A stretch of DNA of 64,000 bases from Sulfurospirillum diekertiae (GTDB lineage: Bacteria; Campylobacterota; Campylobacteria; Campylobacterales; Sulfurospirillaceae). The DNA lies in assembly GCF_011769985.2 (NCBI RefSeq), contig NZ_CP039734.2:2480001-2544000 (forward strand), read 5' to 3'. The stretch's first letter is position 1. Every line of letters starts with the position of its first letter. Position numbers and translations under genes: made by a program. Under the pieces are notes generated by a model, which saw only the letters and a list, made by a program, of their open reading frames with translations, had not been told where the DNA came from and made no database searches. Shown here piece after piece: positions 48,002 to 57,284 of the stretch.

Positions 48002-48793
48002 ATGAATGATATCCTCAAAGTAGGCAATATTGAATTTGCAAGCCGTTTGATCGTCGGAAGCGGTAAATACCCTGACTTTCAAACGACGAAAGATGCAACG
48101 CTCGCGAGTGGCTCAAAACTCATCACCGTGGCGGTACGTCGTGTCAACATCACCAATCCAAACGAAGAAAATCTCATGGATTACTTCAAAGGCACGGATA
48201 TTAAGCTACTTCCAAACTCTGCTGGATGTACCACCGCCGAAGATGCTATCACGCTTTTTCGTATGGTTCGAGAAGCGACAGGACTTGATCTTATCAAACT
48301 CGAAGTCATCGGCGATACGGCCAAAACACTCTATCCAGATGTGATGGAAACCCTTAAAGCCTGCGAAGTCCTCGCCAAAGATGGCTTTACCATCATGACG
48401 TACACTAACGATGATCCGATCATGGCAAAACGACTCGAAAATGCGGGAAGTGCTGCTGTCATGCCTTTGGCGTCACCTATTGGCAGTGGTCTTGGTATCC
48501 AAAACCGCTACAATGTTCTTTTCATCAAAGAAGCGGTTAAAATCCCCGTGATTGTTGATGCAGGCATTGGCTGTGCGAGTGACGCAGCCATTGCAATGGA
48601 AATAGGAGCCGATGGCGTACTGACCAATACCGCCATTGCACAAGCTAAAAACCCTATTTTAATGGCGGAAGCCATGAAACACGCCGTACTTGCGGGACGT
48701 GCTAGCTTCCTTGCTGGACGCATTGCCAAGAAGCCTTTTGCAACCGCTAGCTCACCGACGGAGGGACTGATCGAGTTTTCCAACAAAGCCTAA
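48002..48793 (+). CDS. thiG: Thiazole synthase
   Basis: 263 residues. [13 protein letters not shown] at the N-terminus, catalytic Lys in LIKLEVIGD (about 95-103), [12 protein letters not shown] and [25 protein letters not shown] (in part). ThiG builds the thiazole phosphate of thiamine from deoxyxylulose phosphate, dehydroglycine and ThiS sulfur. Last protein gene before the tRNA cluster. Confidence 0.94.
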   Translation: MNDILKVGNIEFASRLIVGSGKYPDFQTTKDATLASGSKLITVAVRRVNITNPNEENLMDYFKGTDIKLLPNSAGCTTAEDAITLFRMVREATGLDLIKLEVIGDTAKTLYPDVMETLKACEVLAKDGFTIMTYTNDDPIMAKRLENAGSAAVMPLASPIGSGLGIQNRYNVLFIKEAVKIPVIVDAGIGCASDAAIAMEIGADGVLTNTAIAQAKNPILMAEAMKHAVLAGRASFLAGRIAKKPFATASSPTEGLIEFSNKA

Positions 48794-48803
48794 AAACTTT
48801 TCC

Positions 48804-48832
48804 TTGACAAAAGGCTGGATTTTGGCTAGAAT
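48804..48832 (+). promoter_or_regulatory. Promoter of the tRNA cluster
   Basis: TTGACA (48804-48809), 17-bp spacer, TAGAAT (48827-48832), 37 nt before tRNA-Pro. It is the most canonical sigma-70 promoter in the window. Confidence 0.75.
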
Positions 48833-48869
48833 TTCAGCCTTAAAAAGACCAATAGGTTTTTTTAAATGT

Positions 48870-48947
48870 CGGGGCGTAGCGCAGTCTGGTCAGCGCACCT
48901 GGTTTGGGACCAGGGGGTCGAAGGTTCGAATCCTTTCGCCCCGACCA
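48870..48947 (+). tRNA. tRNA-Pro (TGG)
   Basis: Acceptor CGGGGCG / CGCCCCG, anticodon loop TTTGGGA (TGG), T-arm GGTTCGAATCC, encoded ACCA end. First gene of the cluster. Confidence 0.95.
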
Positions 48948-48972
48948 CTTATTTCTCAGAATTAAATTAGAT

Positions 48973-49050
48973 GGTGAGTGTAGCTCAGTCGGTTAGAGCA
49001 TCAGGTTGTGGTTCTGAGGGTCGTGGGTTCGATCCCCATCACTCACCCCA
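48973..49050 (+). tRNA. tRNA-His (GTG)
   Basis: Acceptor GTGAGTG / CACTCAC with the extra 5' G opposite C73, typical for tRNA-His. Anticodon GTG in TTGTGGT; CCA is encoded. Confidence 0.95.
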
Positions 49051-49073
49051 TTGTTTTGTGTGGCGCGGTTTAT

Positions 49074-49150
49074 GCGCTCGTAGCTCAATTGGATAGAGCA
49101 ACGGACTTCGGATCCGTAGGTTGTAGGTTCGACTCCTTTCGAGCGCACCA
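49074..49150 (+). tRNA. tRNA-Arg (TCG)
   Basis: Acceptor GCGCTCG / CGAGCGC, anticodon loop CTTCGGA (TCG), T-arm GGTTCGACTCC, CCA encoded. Confidence 0.94.
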
Positions 49151-49166
49151 CCTAAACCGAGAAGAT

Positions 49167-49243
<77 letters not shown>

Positions 49244-49254
49244 CCCTTTTAAGA

Positions 49255-49270
49255 CGAAGCTTTTGCTTCG
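49255..49270 (+). terminator. Small hairpin between tRNA-Arg and tRNA-Leu
   Basis: CGAAGC-TTTT-GCTTCG followed by CAAAATTT. May be a weak terminator or a processing signal. Confidence 0.35.
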
Positions 49271-49291
49271 CAAAATTTATTACTGTTGTGT

Positions 49292-49376
49292 GCGGATATG
49301 GTGAAATTGGTAGACACGCCAGACTTAGGATCTGGTGCCGAGAGGCATGGGAGTTCGAGTCTCTTTATCCGCACCA
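49292..49376 (+). tRNA. tRNA-Leu (TAG)
   Basis: Acceptor GCGGATA / TATCCGC, anticodon loop CTTAGGA (TAG), long variable arm (TGCCGAGAGGCA), CCA encoded. The integrase gene ends 4 nt downstream, so its 3' end is the likely attachment site of the island. Confidence 0.95.
49351..49376. other. Probable attL: 3' end of tRNA-Leu
   Basis: Islands with tyrosine integrases usually recombine in the T-arm and acceptor part of a tRNA gene and rebuild it. Here the intact 3' end directly borders the integrase gene. I saw no second copy of the GTTCGAGTCTC...CCGCACCA block further right, so attR must lie outside the window. Confidence 0.5.
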
Positions 49377-49379
49377 CTA

Positions 49380-50411
49380 CTACAACGTTTTAACCACTTT
49401 GGTGTCTTTTTTAGTGCCTAAAACCGAAAAATCCCTTGGAATTATATCAATCTCAGACTTGATAAACTTAGCATACTTTGTAAAAAGCATTTGCACTGAG
49501 TTATGCCCTAAAATCTTGGCAATCTGTGTTGTTTTAAATAAACCACTGTCCAACGCATTTATAGCAAATGTATGCCTTGCTTGATATAAAATCCTATGAG
49601 ACATTTCGCATTTCTTTAATAAGGCATGCCAACGTTTTTGCAAGTTTGCAGGATCATTTAACCCAACAAATACCCTACTTTTAAGCCCTGTTTCTAGTTG
49701 TTGAGCATATAAATATGAGCGTAAATCATCAAATATTGGGATATCCCTAATATTGTCTGTTTTTGTACTGCTCACCTCACCTTGTGCTAGAGTCTTAGAC
49801 ACTTTAATAAAGCAATCATCTATATCTTTCCACTCTAATGCTATCGCCTCACCTATTCTCATGCCAGTCATAAAAAGTACCGCAAGTAAATTTTTAAACC
49901 ATCCTGTTGCATTATTTATCAACAACTCAACCTCTTCACTATTAAAAGGTTGTGGCTCAAACTTGTTTAGTTTAGGTGGCTTGATGTGCTCAAAAGGATT
50001 TTTGTCTATCGCCTCATCATACAATGCTTCATCGAATATCTGCCTAAAGACTGTGGCATTTAATCGTAAGCTTTTAGGGCTCAATGATTTACTCATCCAC
50101 TCTTTAAGTTCGGATACTTTGAAACTATTAATCTCTCGATCCCCGAATTGCTGAATGTGATTTTCAAATATGCTAGCATATCGACGAATAGAACTACCTT
50201 TGAGATCTTTTTGCCTCATCATCAGTTCATAGTAATATGATACTGTCTTCTTAGGAGTAAAATCATTTTCCTCAAGCTTTGGAATTAGATCTCGCTCAAC
50301 TCGCTTTCTGTTTTCTCGTGTGTCTGAAAGTTTTGTGGACTTTCGCACCCTCTGCCCATTTTGATATAAACTCACCCAAATCACGTTGTTCTTCACATAA
50401 ATACTTGCCAT
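49380..50411 (-). CDS. Tyrosine recombinase (island integrase)
   Basis: 343 residues. N-terminal arm-binding region (IYVKNNVIWVSLYQNGQRV), SAM-like core-binding domain (about 55-145), catalytic domain with Arg185 (TGMRIGEA), Arg279 (YQARHTFA), His303 (LGHNS) and nucleophile Tyr313 (FTKYAKF). The usual first His of the HxxR motif is Tyr276. It reads towards tRNA-Leu and its 5' end overlaps the excisionase-like gene by 116 nt. Confidence 0.9.
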   Translation of the reverse strand: MASIYVKNNVIWVSLYQNGQRVRKSTKLSDTRENRKRVERDLIPKLEENDFTPKKTVSYYYELMMRQKDLKGSSIRRYASIFENHIQQFGDREINSFKVSELKEWMSKSLSPKSLRLNATVFRQIFDEALYDEAIDKNPFEHIKPPKLNKFEPQPFNSEEVELLINNATGWFKNLLAVLFMTGMRIGEAIALEWKDIDDCFIKVSKTLAQGEVSSTKTDNIRDIPIFDDLRSYLYAQQLETGLKSRVFVGLNDPANLQKRWHALLKKCEMSHRILYQARHTFAINALDSGLFKTTQIAKILGHNSVQMLFTKYAKFIKSEIDIIPRDFSVLGTKKDTKVVKTL

Positions 50412-50568
50412 TTCGCTCCCTTATATAGCGATAAATAGCATCTTCATCGTAGATCATTTTACGTTCTGAATACTTAAAATAATGTTCACCTATTTTAAAG
50501 ACACCTTTTAACCGCTCTCTTTTTAAATCTATCCCTAGTTGAGCAGATAGTAATTTTTCAGAAATCAT
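50296..50568 (-). CDS. Excisionase-like/HTH small protein, candidate
   Basis: 90 residues. MISEKLLSAQLGIDLKRERL looks like a helix-turn-helix start, and KIGEHYFKYSERKMIYDEDAIYRYIRERNG like the wing and linker of MerR/excisionase-type proteins. The C-terminal third overlaps the integrase start in another frame. Position next to an integrase supports an Xis-like role. It overlaps the next gene by 4 nt. Confidence 0.5.
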   Translation of the reverse strand: MISEKLLSAQLGIDLKRERLKGVFKIGEHYFKYSERKMIYDEDAIYRYIRERNGKYLCEEQRDLGEFISKWAEGAKVHKTFRHTRKQKAS

Positions 50569-51329
50569 TTTGCATTCTCGATGATTTGTTCAGCCGTCAT
50601 ATCTGTCTCAAAGTAGTTGTCAAAGACTACATGATAAATATTTACATCTTTTTTAGAATAATTGATAACGCGATAACCAGTGATACGTTTTGTTCGTAAA
50701 ATTTCAAAAATATCAGCATTAGGTATGGTAGATTTTGGTAAGAACTCCATTAGTGGCTTCTTATGTTTTTCTAGCCATTTTTGAAAATTATTCCACGTTG
50801 CTATATCTTTGGTACGTAGTTGTTTTTTGATTTTTGCTCGATAAAAAACTGGACTTGTTTTTGCAAGCGCAGACATCGCATCTAAAAAAAGACGCTCATC
50901 TTCACTCTCATCATCTTGAGCATAACTTTGTGTATCTTGTGATGTAGAACCTCTTAGCTTACGCATATACGAACGCATTTTTGCTTGCTGTTTGGCTAGT
51001 GCCGCTTCAAGTCGTTCACGCAATACTTTTGCTTTTTTAAGGGCAGTATTTAAGTCAAATAAATCTCGAAGGACAATCGTGATAAAACGAAGCGCTTTAC
51101 GATAATCCCATCCCCACATTCGTGCCCATGCAGATACAGTTTGTGAGTTGGCACGCAATTCGCCCATACGTACCTTTTTAAAGAAAAAGCCAAGGTCATG
51201 AAGTGCAGCAACGTACGAAACGATACCTTTATTGAGCTTATCGCCATTGTGATATCGACGGTCTTTTTCAACCGCCCATGAAAGTAATTCAGTACCAAAG
51301 GGGATGAAAGATATATTTTCCTTGCTCAT
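50565..51329 (-). CDS. Island protein of unknown function
   Basis: 254 residues from ATG 51329 (GGAG 6 nt upstream; a frame to 51401 runs through the operator region). I do not recognise it. N-terminal half is alpha-helical (SWAVEKDRRYHNGDK, VSAWARMWGWDYRKALRFI), which could be a winged-helix, phage replication-type region; then a basic coiled coil (KKAKVLRERLEAALAKQQ, about 120-150) with a Ser/Gln/Asp-rich linker. Co-transcribed with the excisionase-like gene and divergent from the repressor gene, the position where phages keep early regulatory or replication genes. Confidence 0.5.
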   Translation of the reverse strand: MSKENISFIPFGTELLSWAVEKDRRYHNGDKLNKGIVSYVAALHDLGFFFKKVRMGELRANSQTVSAWARMWGWDYRKALRFITIVLRDLFDLNTALKKAKVLRERLEAALAKQQAKMRSYMRKLRGSTSQDTQSYAQDDESEDERLFLDAMSALAKTSPVFYRAKIKKQLRTKDIATWNNFQKWLEKHKKPLMEFLPKSTIPNADIFEILRTKRITGYRVINYSKKDVNIYHVVFDNYFETDMTAEQIIENAK

Positions 51330-51349
51330 ACCATGCTCCATATTAATCA

Positions 51350-51440
51350 TATATTGAAATATAAAACAATAAATGTTATAATAAATAAATTTATATATCA
51401 TTTGTTATATTTTATAACGTTTGTTATTTGTTGTCAAGGA
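51350..51440. promoter_or_regulatory. Divergent promoter/operator region of the repressor
   Basis: Very AT-rich intergenic DNA with repeated half-sites TTTGTTAT / ATAACAAA-like (CATTTGTTATATTTTATAACGTTTG, in part, and again TTTGTTATTTGTTG) between the repressor and the divergent early gene. This is the layout of a phage-type lysogeny switch. Confidence 0.5.
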
Positions 51441-51446
51441 GAGTTC

Positions 51447-52160
51447 ATGAAAAAATTTGATTTTCCTGAAAAAATTTTAGAAATTAGAAAGCAATCTGGT
51501 TTGAAACAATCAGACTTCGCTGAAAAATTAGGTGTATCTCAGGTTGCTATATCAAATTATGAAAAAGGTAGCCGATCAGCAGATGTAAATTTTGTATATA
51601 GATTAATCAGTGAATTTCATATTAATCCACAATGGTTTTTTTATGATATGGGAATGCCTATTGAAAAAATTTCCTTTGACAATAGCTTGTATACTGCCTA
51701 TCTTTACGCAGCAGAAACAGCAAAAAAAAATGAGAAAATCGATGAATTAATTCTAATGCTCACCTCTTTTTCAGAAAATCAAAATGCATTGCATCTTGTA
51801 CTTCCAAAAATAAAAAGTATCAAGGGTCAAGGTGTATTTTCCATTGCTGTGGAATCTTGGTGTGGGAAAGGTGAGAGAATGGATATTATACTGATAAAAT
51901 TTTTACGATTTTTAGAGCCAATCAACCTATCATGCGCAAAAGATAATGCAAAAATCTATTTTATTCAAAAACTCAAAGAATTTGAATTTTCAATGTTTGC
52001 TATTTCAGAAAAAGACAAAAGTAATCTTGTAGAATGGGTCTCTAAAGAACTGAATGACTTAGATTGCTACATTTTACTTCTCAATATTCCAGAGATAATT
52101 GAGGAACTTAAAAAGGATATTAATGTATTTAATAAATTTAGGCTACTGTTTGAAAAATAA
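51447..52160 (+). CDS. XRE-family phage-type repressor
   Basis: 237 residues from ATG 51447 (AAGGAGAG upstream). N-terminal HTH_XRE: IRKQSGLKQSDFAEKLGVSQVAISNYEKGSR (about 11-41, in part), then DVNFVYRLISEFHINPQWFFYDMG. The rest (about 80-237) is helical and has no S24 peptidase Ser/Lys dyad, so it is not a LexA-like self-cleaving repressor. It probably controls the divergent genes. Confidence 0.8.
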   Translation: MKKFDFPEKILEIRKQSGLKQSDFAEKLGVSQVAISNYEKGSRSADVNFVYRLISEFHINPQWFFYDMGMPIEKISFDNSLYTAYLYAAETAKKNEKIDELILMLTSFSENQNALHLVLPKIKSIKGQGVFSIAVESWCGKGERMDIILIKFLRFLEPINLSCAKDNAKIYFIQKLKEFEFSMFAISEKDKSNLVEWVSKELNDLDCYILLLNIPEIIEELKKDINVFNKFRLLFEK

Positions 52161-52201
52161 TTAACGCAAGTTCTTATAAAATAAATACTTTTGAGAACTT
52201 G

Positions 52202-52528
52202 CTACTCATAAGATATCAATTGTTTCTCTTTCATCCATTCAATAGCTCTTTCCCACTTTTCTATTTCAATAGTCTTTTTTCTATCATGCCAATTATTTCT
52301 AGCTTCATTTATTAAGATTTGGCTTGAAATTTTTTGTTGCATAGATTTTAAATCTTTATACACACTATAAAGAGTAGCAACTATTTCTGCTTGAAGCGTT
52401 GTCATCGGTTTCATAAGAGAAAACATTTTCTCGATATTTTCAAACTTAAGGTATCTGTTCAAATATTTTTTATACTCATCACTTTTTTCCAAAGGTGAAT
52501 AAATATACCGTCCCTTATCACCATCCAT
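52202..52528 (-). pseudogene. C-terminal part of HsdS-fused Panacea-like domain, cut off by a frameshift
   Basis: 108 residues in the frame next to the hsdS end. Joined at the A8 run (T8 on the plus strand, 52528-52535) it continues the Panacea/DUF4065-like domain of the upstream gene: ...LKRNKWFKCEKK then MDGDKGRYIYSPLEKSDEYKKYL (in part). One extra A would restore a single frame. As it stands a small separate product starting at ATG 52528 is also possible but without a good RBS. Confidence 0.6.
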
Positions 52529-54105
52529 TTTTTTTCACACTTAAACCATTTGTTTCTTTTGAGTTGAAGATCAACAGATCTCAAAAGTTTTGGATCGTAT
52601 GGCCCCATAGCATGTCGTTTATAATGTGAGTCAAAGTCTAAATTATTTGCAACTTCACACATAAAAAGCATTTTTTGCAGTTTCACATGACCGAAATATT
52701 TGTCTTCAAGACTATTATCTACAATGTACGCTGCTAAAACACTTCTTTGAAAAGCTTTCGAAGCTTTTGGCTGATTGTTTGGAATATCTAGAGCTGAAAA
52801 CACTTCTTTAAGTACGCTTTGCATTAGTTTTTTTGTTTCTACTTTGCTATTTTGTACTTTAAATTCCAGTGCATTGCATACAGTCATAAGTTTTTCTACT
52901 TTTTCAACTATACGTTGTTGTTCTTCTAGTGGAGGAAGTGGAATAGCTGTAGATTTTACTTTTTGGAGATTTAAGTTAGGCTGAGCTCCTCCTGCTGCTA
53001 ACTCTCTTATTTCCAAATAATATTTCTGAAAAAATAGTTTCAAATATTGTTTCAAATATTTTTCAAATCCATATATTACAATGGCTGCACAAGCTTGATT
53101 AATCGTTGCATCTATGGCCAACTCACTTATTTGTCCTCTAGTCTTTCCTTGTCCATACATTGCTAAAATTAATGTTTCTTTGGGATAAATTTTGCAATTT
53201 GTTTCTAACAATGCTTTTTCTGTTATGAATATTTCTGCTTGACTTATTATGGAATTTCCAGTTAATGAACTTGTAACCCAAGGTATAGTGCCATTTTTAT
53301 AATAGTTAACTTGAGATTTTAAAGGTGTTGCGCCAGTTCCAACATCAGCAAGTTCATTTAATCTACACCAAATCCAGCCATCTGGAAGTTCATAAGGTAT
53401 TTCATCTTCACTGATTGGTGGTAAAGGTTTTTTTGTTTTTGTTTTTCCTTCTTTTATGAGCTTCTCTTTTTCAGCTTTTATCTTATCAAGTAAAACTTTA
53501 GTACTTTCATCATTTCGATTTTGTGGGACTAGCTTACCTCTTACGGCACTGCTGAGTATTGAGCTTCTAAGTTTGCTTATAAGCTCTGATTGTGTTTGGA
53601 GTTCTTCTAAAGTTTGAGAATGTTTTTCTTGAAGCTTTTTAAAGTGTTTTATAAAGCTGTTTTGTTCTTCTATTGGTGGCAAAGTAATTTTTTGATTTAA
53701 AAACTTTTTTTCATCAAGGTATTGTCTATTTGTAGAGCCTGAACTTGAATTTTTACAGAGTTCATCAAAAAATGGCAACGATGTCATGATATAAAAAAGT
53801 TCTATATTTAATTCTTCTTCATTAACTTCGTAAGTCCAAAAATTACCCGTTATTATAGCTCCATCAACTTCATCTAGAACTATCCCAAAAGCACCATTTC
53901 TAGCATCAATTTTTGAAAGTAAAAACTGCCCTTTCTTTATAAAGAATTGTTTTTTTGTTCCAATATCTTTACCATGTTGAGAATCTCTTAAAAAAACACC
54001 TTGATGTTTTGTTTTAATTGTAACTCGTTTATAAAGGACATCATCTTCAAGTTCTATAGGTTCTTTTATCCTTGTAAGAACATCTTTGACTTGAAGCTTA
54101 CGCAT
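52459..54105 (-). CDS. hsdS: Type I restriction-modification specificity subunit HsdS, with extra C-terminal domain
   Basis: 548 residues. Two target-recognition domains with conserved ends (ITLPPIEEQNSFIKHF at about 147-162; IPLPPLEEQQRIVEKVEKL at about 395-413) and central coiled-coil dimer arms. From about 440 an added domain starts (VLAAYIVDNSLEDKYFGHVKLQKMLFMCEVAN, in part), which resembles the Panacea (DUF4065, SocA-like) fold known from toxin-antitoxin proteins, and is broken by a frameshift at an A8 run. The start overlaps the hsdM end by 8 nt. No hsdR is visible. Confidence 0.8.
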   Translation of the reverse strand: MRKLQVKDVLTRIKEPIELEDDVLYKRVTIKTKHQGVFLRDSQHGKDIGTKKQFFIKKGQFLLSKIDARNGAFGIVLDEVDGAIITGNFWTYEVNEEELNIELFYIMTSLPFFDELCKNSSSGSTNRQYLDEKKFLNQKITLPPIEEQNSFIKHFKKLQEKHSQTLEELQTQSELISKLRSSILSSAVRGKLVPQNRNDESTKVLLDKIKAEKEKLIKEGKTKTKKPLPPISEDEIPYELPDGWIWCRLNELADVGTGATPLKSQVNYYKNGTIPWVTSSLTGNSIISQAEIFITEKALLETNCKIYPKETLILAMYGQGKTRGQISELAIDATINQACAAIVIYGFEKYLKQYLKLFFQKYYLEIRELAAGGAQPNLNLQKVKSTAIPLPPLEEQQRIVEKVEKLMTVCNALEFKVQNSKVETKKLMQSVLKEVFSALDIPNNQPKASKAFQRSVLAAYIVDNSLEDKYFGHVKLQKMLFMCEVANNLDFDSHYKRHAMGPYDPKLLRSVDLQLKRNKWFKCEKKWMVIRDGIFIHLWKKVMSIKNI

Positions 54106-54719
54106 TCGCCAAACCTCTTATCTCTTCAAGTAGCTCTACACTCTTACTCATCGAAGCTTCAATCTTACTTATGATTTCACTTGTTGTAAGCTCTTCTTCT
54201 ATTTCACTTTTATGAGGATTTTTTACATCAAGATTAAAATTATTTGCTTTGATAGTGTCTATATCCACTTTGTAAGCTTGTTCATTTTCAACCCTCTCAG
54301 TCCACCAGCTTTGCAGTTCATCAAAATCTTGTAATTTTACTGGCTTTGTTTTGGTGTATTTTTTATACCCTTGTGGAAGTGGTTGTTCGTAGTACCATAT
54401 CTCTTTTGTAGGTTCACCTTTCGTAAAGAAAAGCAGATTTGTGTTTATATCAGTATATGGAGCAAATATGCCGTTTGGTAGCCGTACTATGGTGTGTAAA
54501 TTACACTCTTCAAGAAGCTTTTCTTTTATTCTAGCCGTTACGCCATCACCAAAAAGTGTGCCATCAGGTAGTACTATCCCCGCTCTTCCTCTTGGTTTTA
54601 GCATTTGTATAAACAGCAGTAAAAACAGATCCGCCGTTTCTCTTGTACGAAATGTTGCTGGGAAGTTATTTTCTATGCCTGTCTCTTCTGTTCCTCCAAA
54701 AGTGTCAAACGAACTGCTA
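54098..54719 (-). pseudogene. HsdM C-terminal fragment, cut by IS21-family element
   Basis: About 200 codons of a type I N6-adenine methyltransferase. Clear text: GGTEETGIENNFPATF, RTRETADLFLLLFIQMLK, GRAGIVLPDGTLFGDGV, HTIVRLPNGIFAPYTDINTNLLFF, ENEQAYKVDIDTIKANNFNLD (each in part). The frame is open up to the IS end, where the SAM-binding and NPPF part should be but is missing. The fragment begins in the IS terminal sequence, so the methylase is dead unless another copy exists. Confidence 0.75.
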
Positions 54720-54827
54720 AACTGGTCAGTAGAAAATGTAATTTGAGAGTTGCATTTTGATTTAAAACCTTAAAGAACCAAGTTAAATTGGTTAAACTCC
54801 ATTTTCAATTTTTTGGAAAGGAGTTGA

Positions 54828-55938
54828 ATGTTAAAAAAAGGTGAAATTAAAATGATAAAGAAGTTTTTAGCTGAAGGGTTTAGTAAAAGTGCCATTGCTA
54901 GAAAGTTAGGTATTTCAAGAGAAACTGTAAGGCGCTATGCCAATCTTCCAGATGATTATATTCCCCATATCAATAGACCTCCTGTGATTAACAGTGTTGA
55001 TCCTTATTTGCCACATATCGCCAAGATGTTAGAGACGGCAGAGCAGCAGAAAAGTGAAATACCCTTAACCGTCATTTATGAAGAGATTAAGAAGCTTGGA
55101 TATGATGGAAGTCTAAGGTGGCTTCAACAAGTCATACTAAGATATGAGCTTAGAGCTCGAGCCAAATTAGATGAGCCTATTATACGCTTTGAAACCAAAC
55201 CCCCAGCAGATGCAAGTTGACTGGGTAGAGTTTCCCAAGGATAATTTATCCGCCTTTGTAGCGACGATGGGTTACTCTAGAGCATCTTATGTGGAATACG
55301 TTAATAATGAGAAGATTGAGACCTTGATAGGGTGCCATATGAACGCTTTTGCCTACTTTGGTGGTGTTCCAAAAGAGTGTTTATATGACAATATGAAAAC
55401 TGTCATATTGTCACGAAATGACTATGGTAAAGGTGATCATAGATTCAATCCCTTGTTTGCTGACTTTGCCAAACACTGTGGATTTAGTATCAAAGTATGC
55501 AAACCCTATCGCGCTAAAACCAAAGGAAAAGTTGAGAGATTTAACCATTATCTGCGGTATAACTTTCATAATGGATTACGAGTGAGACTCTCTATGAAAC
55601 ATTACACATTAACGCTTGATAATGCAAATGCGGAAGTTCTAAAATGGTTGGACAATACCGCCAATAAACGCATCCACCAAACGACATTACAGATGCCATT
55701 TGAGTTGTTAGCACAGGAGCAGTTACAGCTACTTCCTGTGCCTAAAGCCTATCAAGGAATCCACCCTAAAGCTTTGATTGAAAGTGTAGCTAAAAAATAT
55801 TCCCCAATCAATTCTCACAAAGACTTGGAAAAATTATATATCCCCAATAGAGACATTCAATGTTACGATGAGTTTATACCCATGGTTGCAAACATCATCC
55901 TTCCTGTTGGATTTTATGGTGGTGCATTATGGAGTTAG
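54828..55938 (+). pseudogene. istA: istA transposase, split by a frameshift
   Basis: The first part (54828-55220) has the N-terminal HTH (FSKSAIARKLGISRETVRRY). The DDE core is in the next frame (QVDWVEFPKDN, LYDNMKTVIL, YRAKTKGKVERFN). The two meet near 55197-55206 in ACCAAACCCCCAGCAG: five Cs where four would give the expected ETKPQQMQVDW. IS21 elements are not known to need frameshifting here, so this copy is probably inactive. Confidence 0.75.
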
Positions 55939-56747
55939 ATACCTCTATCGATGAGTTATGTAAAGAACTCAAGCTCTCTATCATAGGCGAAAAATATCAT
56001 GATATTGCCAGTATGGCAGCTAAAGAGAATTGGCAATATACACAGTTCTTGGAGGAGGTATTACGAGTGGAAGTAGATAATAGACTAGGAAGGTCTAAAA
56101 ATATGTTGACCAAACTCGCAGGATTCCCAGTTATTAAGACATTAGAGCAGTTTGATTACACTTTCTCCGTTGGCGTGAACCGTAAACAGATTGAAGAACT
56201 CTCAAGCCTAATATTTGTTAAAAAGTATGAGAACATCATCCTCTTAGGTGAAAGTGGTGTGGGTAAAACACATCTTGCTATTGCGCTAGCACTCAAAGCG
56301 GTGCAACATCGCTATAAAGTAAGATTTACCACCATAAGTGAGCTTTTAAGTAATGCAAATAGAGCCAAAAAAGAGAAAAAATATGATAGCTTCTTGAAAT
56401 CTATCGCCTCTCCATCGGTACTTGTCATTGATGAGATTGGATATTTCAATATGAGCAAAGAAGAAGCCAATCACTTTTTTCAAATTATTTCTAAACGCTA
56501 TGAAAAAAGCTCTACCATTTTTACTTCAAATCTTGTATTTAGTAAATGGGTTCAAGTCTTTGCAGGAGATAAAATCGTTACAACCGCTATATTAGATCGA
56601 GTGTTACATCACTCACATATCATCAATATTCAAGGAGATAGCTACCGACTTAAAGAGAAGAAACAAACAGGAGTTTTACACTCAGAAATCTATAAGTTTG
56701 AAGCTAAATCTTCAAACATAGAAGGTCAAAATCAAGAGGTGGTTTAA
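55929..56747 (+). CDS. istB: IstB-type ATP-binding transposition helper
   Basis: 272 residues. Walker A GESGVGKTHLAIALAL (about 107-122), Walker B LVIDEIGYF, sensor TSNLVFSKW. IstB is the AAA+ partner of IstA, controlling target choice and strand transfer. It starts inside the end of istA (10-nt overlap). Intact in sequence. Confidence 0.87.
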   Translation: MELDTSIDELCKELKLSIIGEKYHDIASMAAKENWQYTQFLEEVLRVEVDNRLGRSKNMLTKLAGFPVIKTLEQFDYTFSVGVNRKQIEELSSLIFVKKYENIILLGESGVGKTHLAIALALKAVQHRYKVRFTTISELLSNANRAKKEKKYDSFLKSIASPSVLVIDEIGYFNMSKEEANHFFQIISKRYEKSSTIFTSNLVFSKWVQVFAGDKIVTTAILDRVLHHSHIINIQGDSYRLKEKKQTGVLHSEIYKFEAKSSNIEGQNQEVV

Positions 56748-57103
56748 GTTTCAATTCGCAACTTTTTTACACTATAAACTGACCAGTTCTGCGCTTCGCT
56801 TGACATTAGGATATGAATATTGACTTTCTTGGAAATAAGTTGATTCACAATAGTGACTACATTCACCACGCTTCGTCCGATACGGCTTAATTCTGAGACG
56901 ATCAAATGATCATGGGGTTGAAGGGTTATTAAAAGCTCATCGATCTTTCGATCTTCTTCACTCTTTTTGCTGCTGATTTTAACTTCCACAAACGAAACTT
57001 TTCCTAAACCCTTTTGATTTACATAGGAAAGAATAGCATGGTGTTGATTTTGGAAGTCTTGATTGTTGGTACTAACACGAATATACCCTATCGTTTGAGC
57101 CAT
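56744..57103 (-). pseudogene. Serine recombinase (resolvase/invertase) N-terminal fragment
   Basis: 119 codons. Catalytic domain with nucleophile Ser11 (GYIRVST), LIVSELSRIGRSVVNVVTIVNQL (about 77-100, in part). After about residue 105 (SSEAQ) the frame runs into the IS21 end and stops, so the DNA-binding part is lost. The intact gene would have been a resolvase or invertase of about 180-200 residues. Confidence 0.75.
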
Positions 57104-57284
57104 TTTTCAACCTTTTACCTCTTTTTATAATTATACTAAAAAATATCTTAAATATTTACTTTTTATATATACTATTTAACGTAAATATATAGACTAAATA
57201 AATGAATAATATATAGTAAAAATTTTAAGTATTGAGTAAATGATTATAGGTGTAAAATATTTTATTTGTTAAAGAATTTTATTT

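Larger units (their letters stand above)
54721..56787 (+). mobile_element. IS21-family insertion sequence
   Basis: About 2.07 kb with istA- and istB-type genes in the usual overlapping order. Ends are imperfect inverted repeats: left ACTGGTCAGT...TGTAATTTGAGAGTTGC, right (complement) ACTGGTCAGT...TGTAAAAAAGTTGCG. The bases outside the two ends do not form a target duplication (left ...CTGCTAA, right TCTGCGC...), so a deletion or recombination followed insertion. It separates truncated hsdM and a truncated serine recombinase. Confidence 0.8.

Noticed and set aside
55171-55220. Programmed frameshift joining the two istA parts
   Set aside because: A +1 shift at C5 would be needed; IS21 IstA is normally one frame, and no stimulatory structure is evident. 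A simple indel is more likely.
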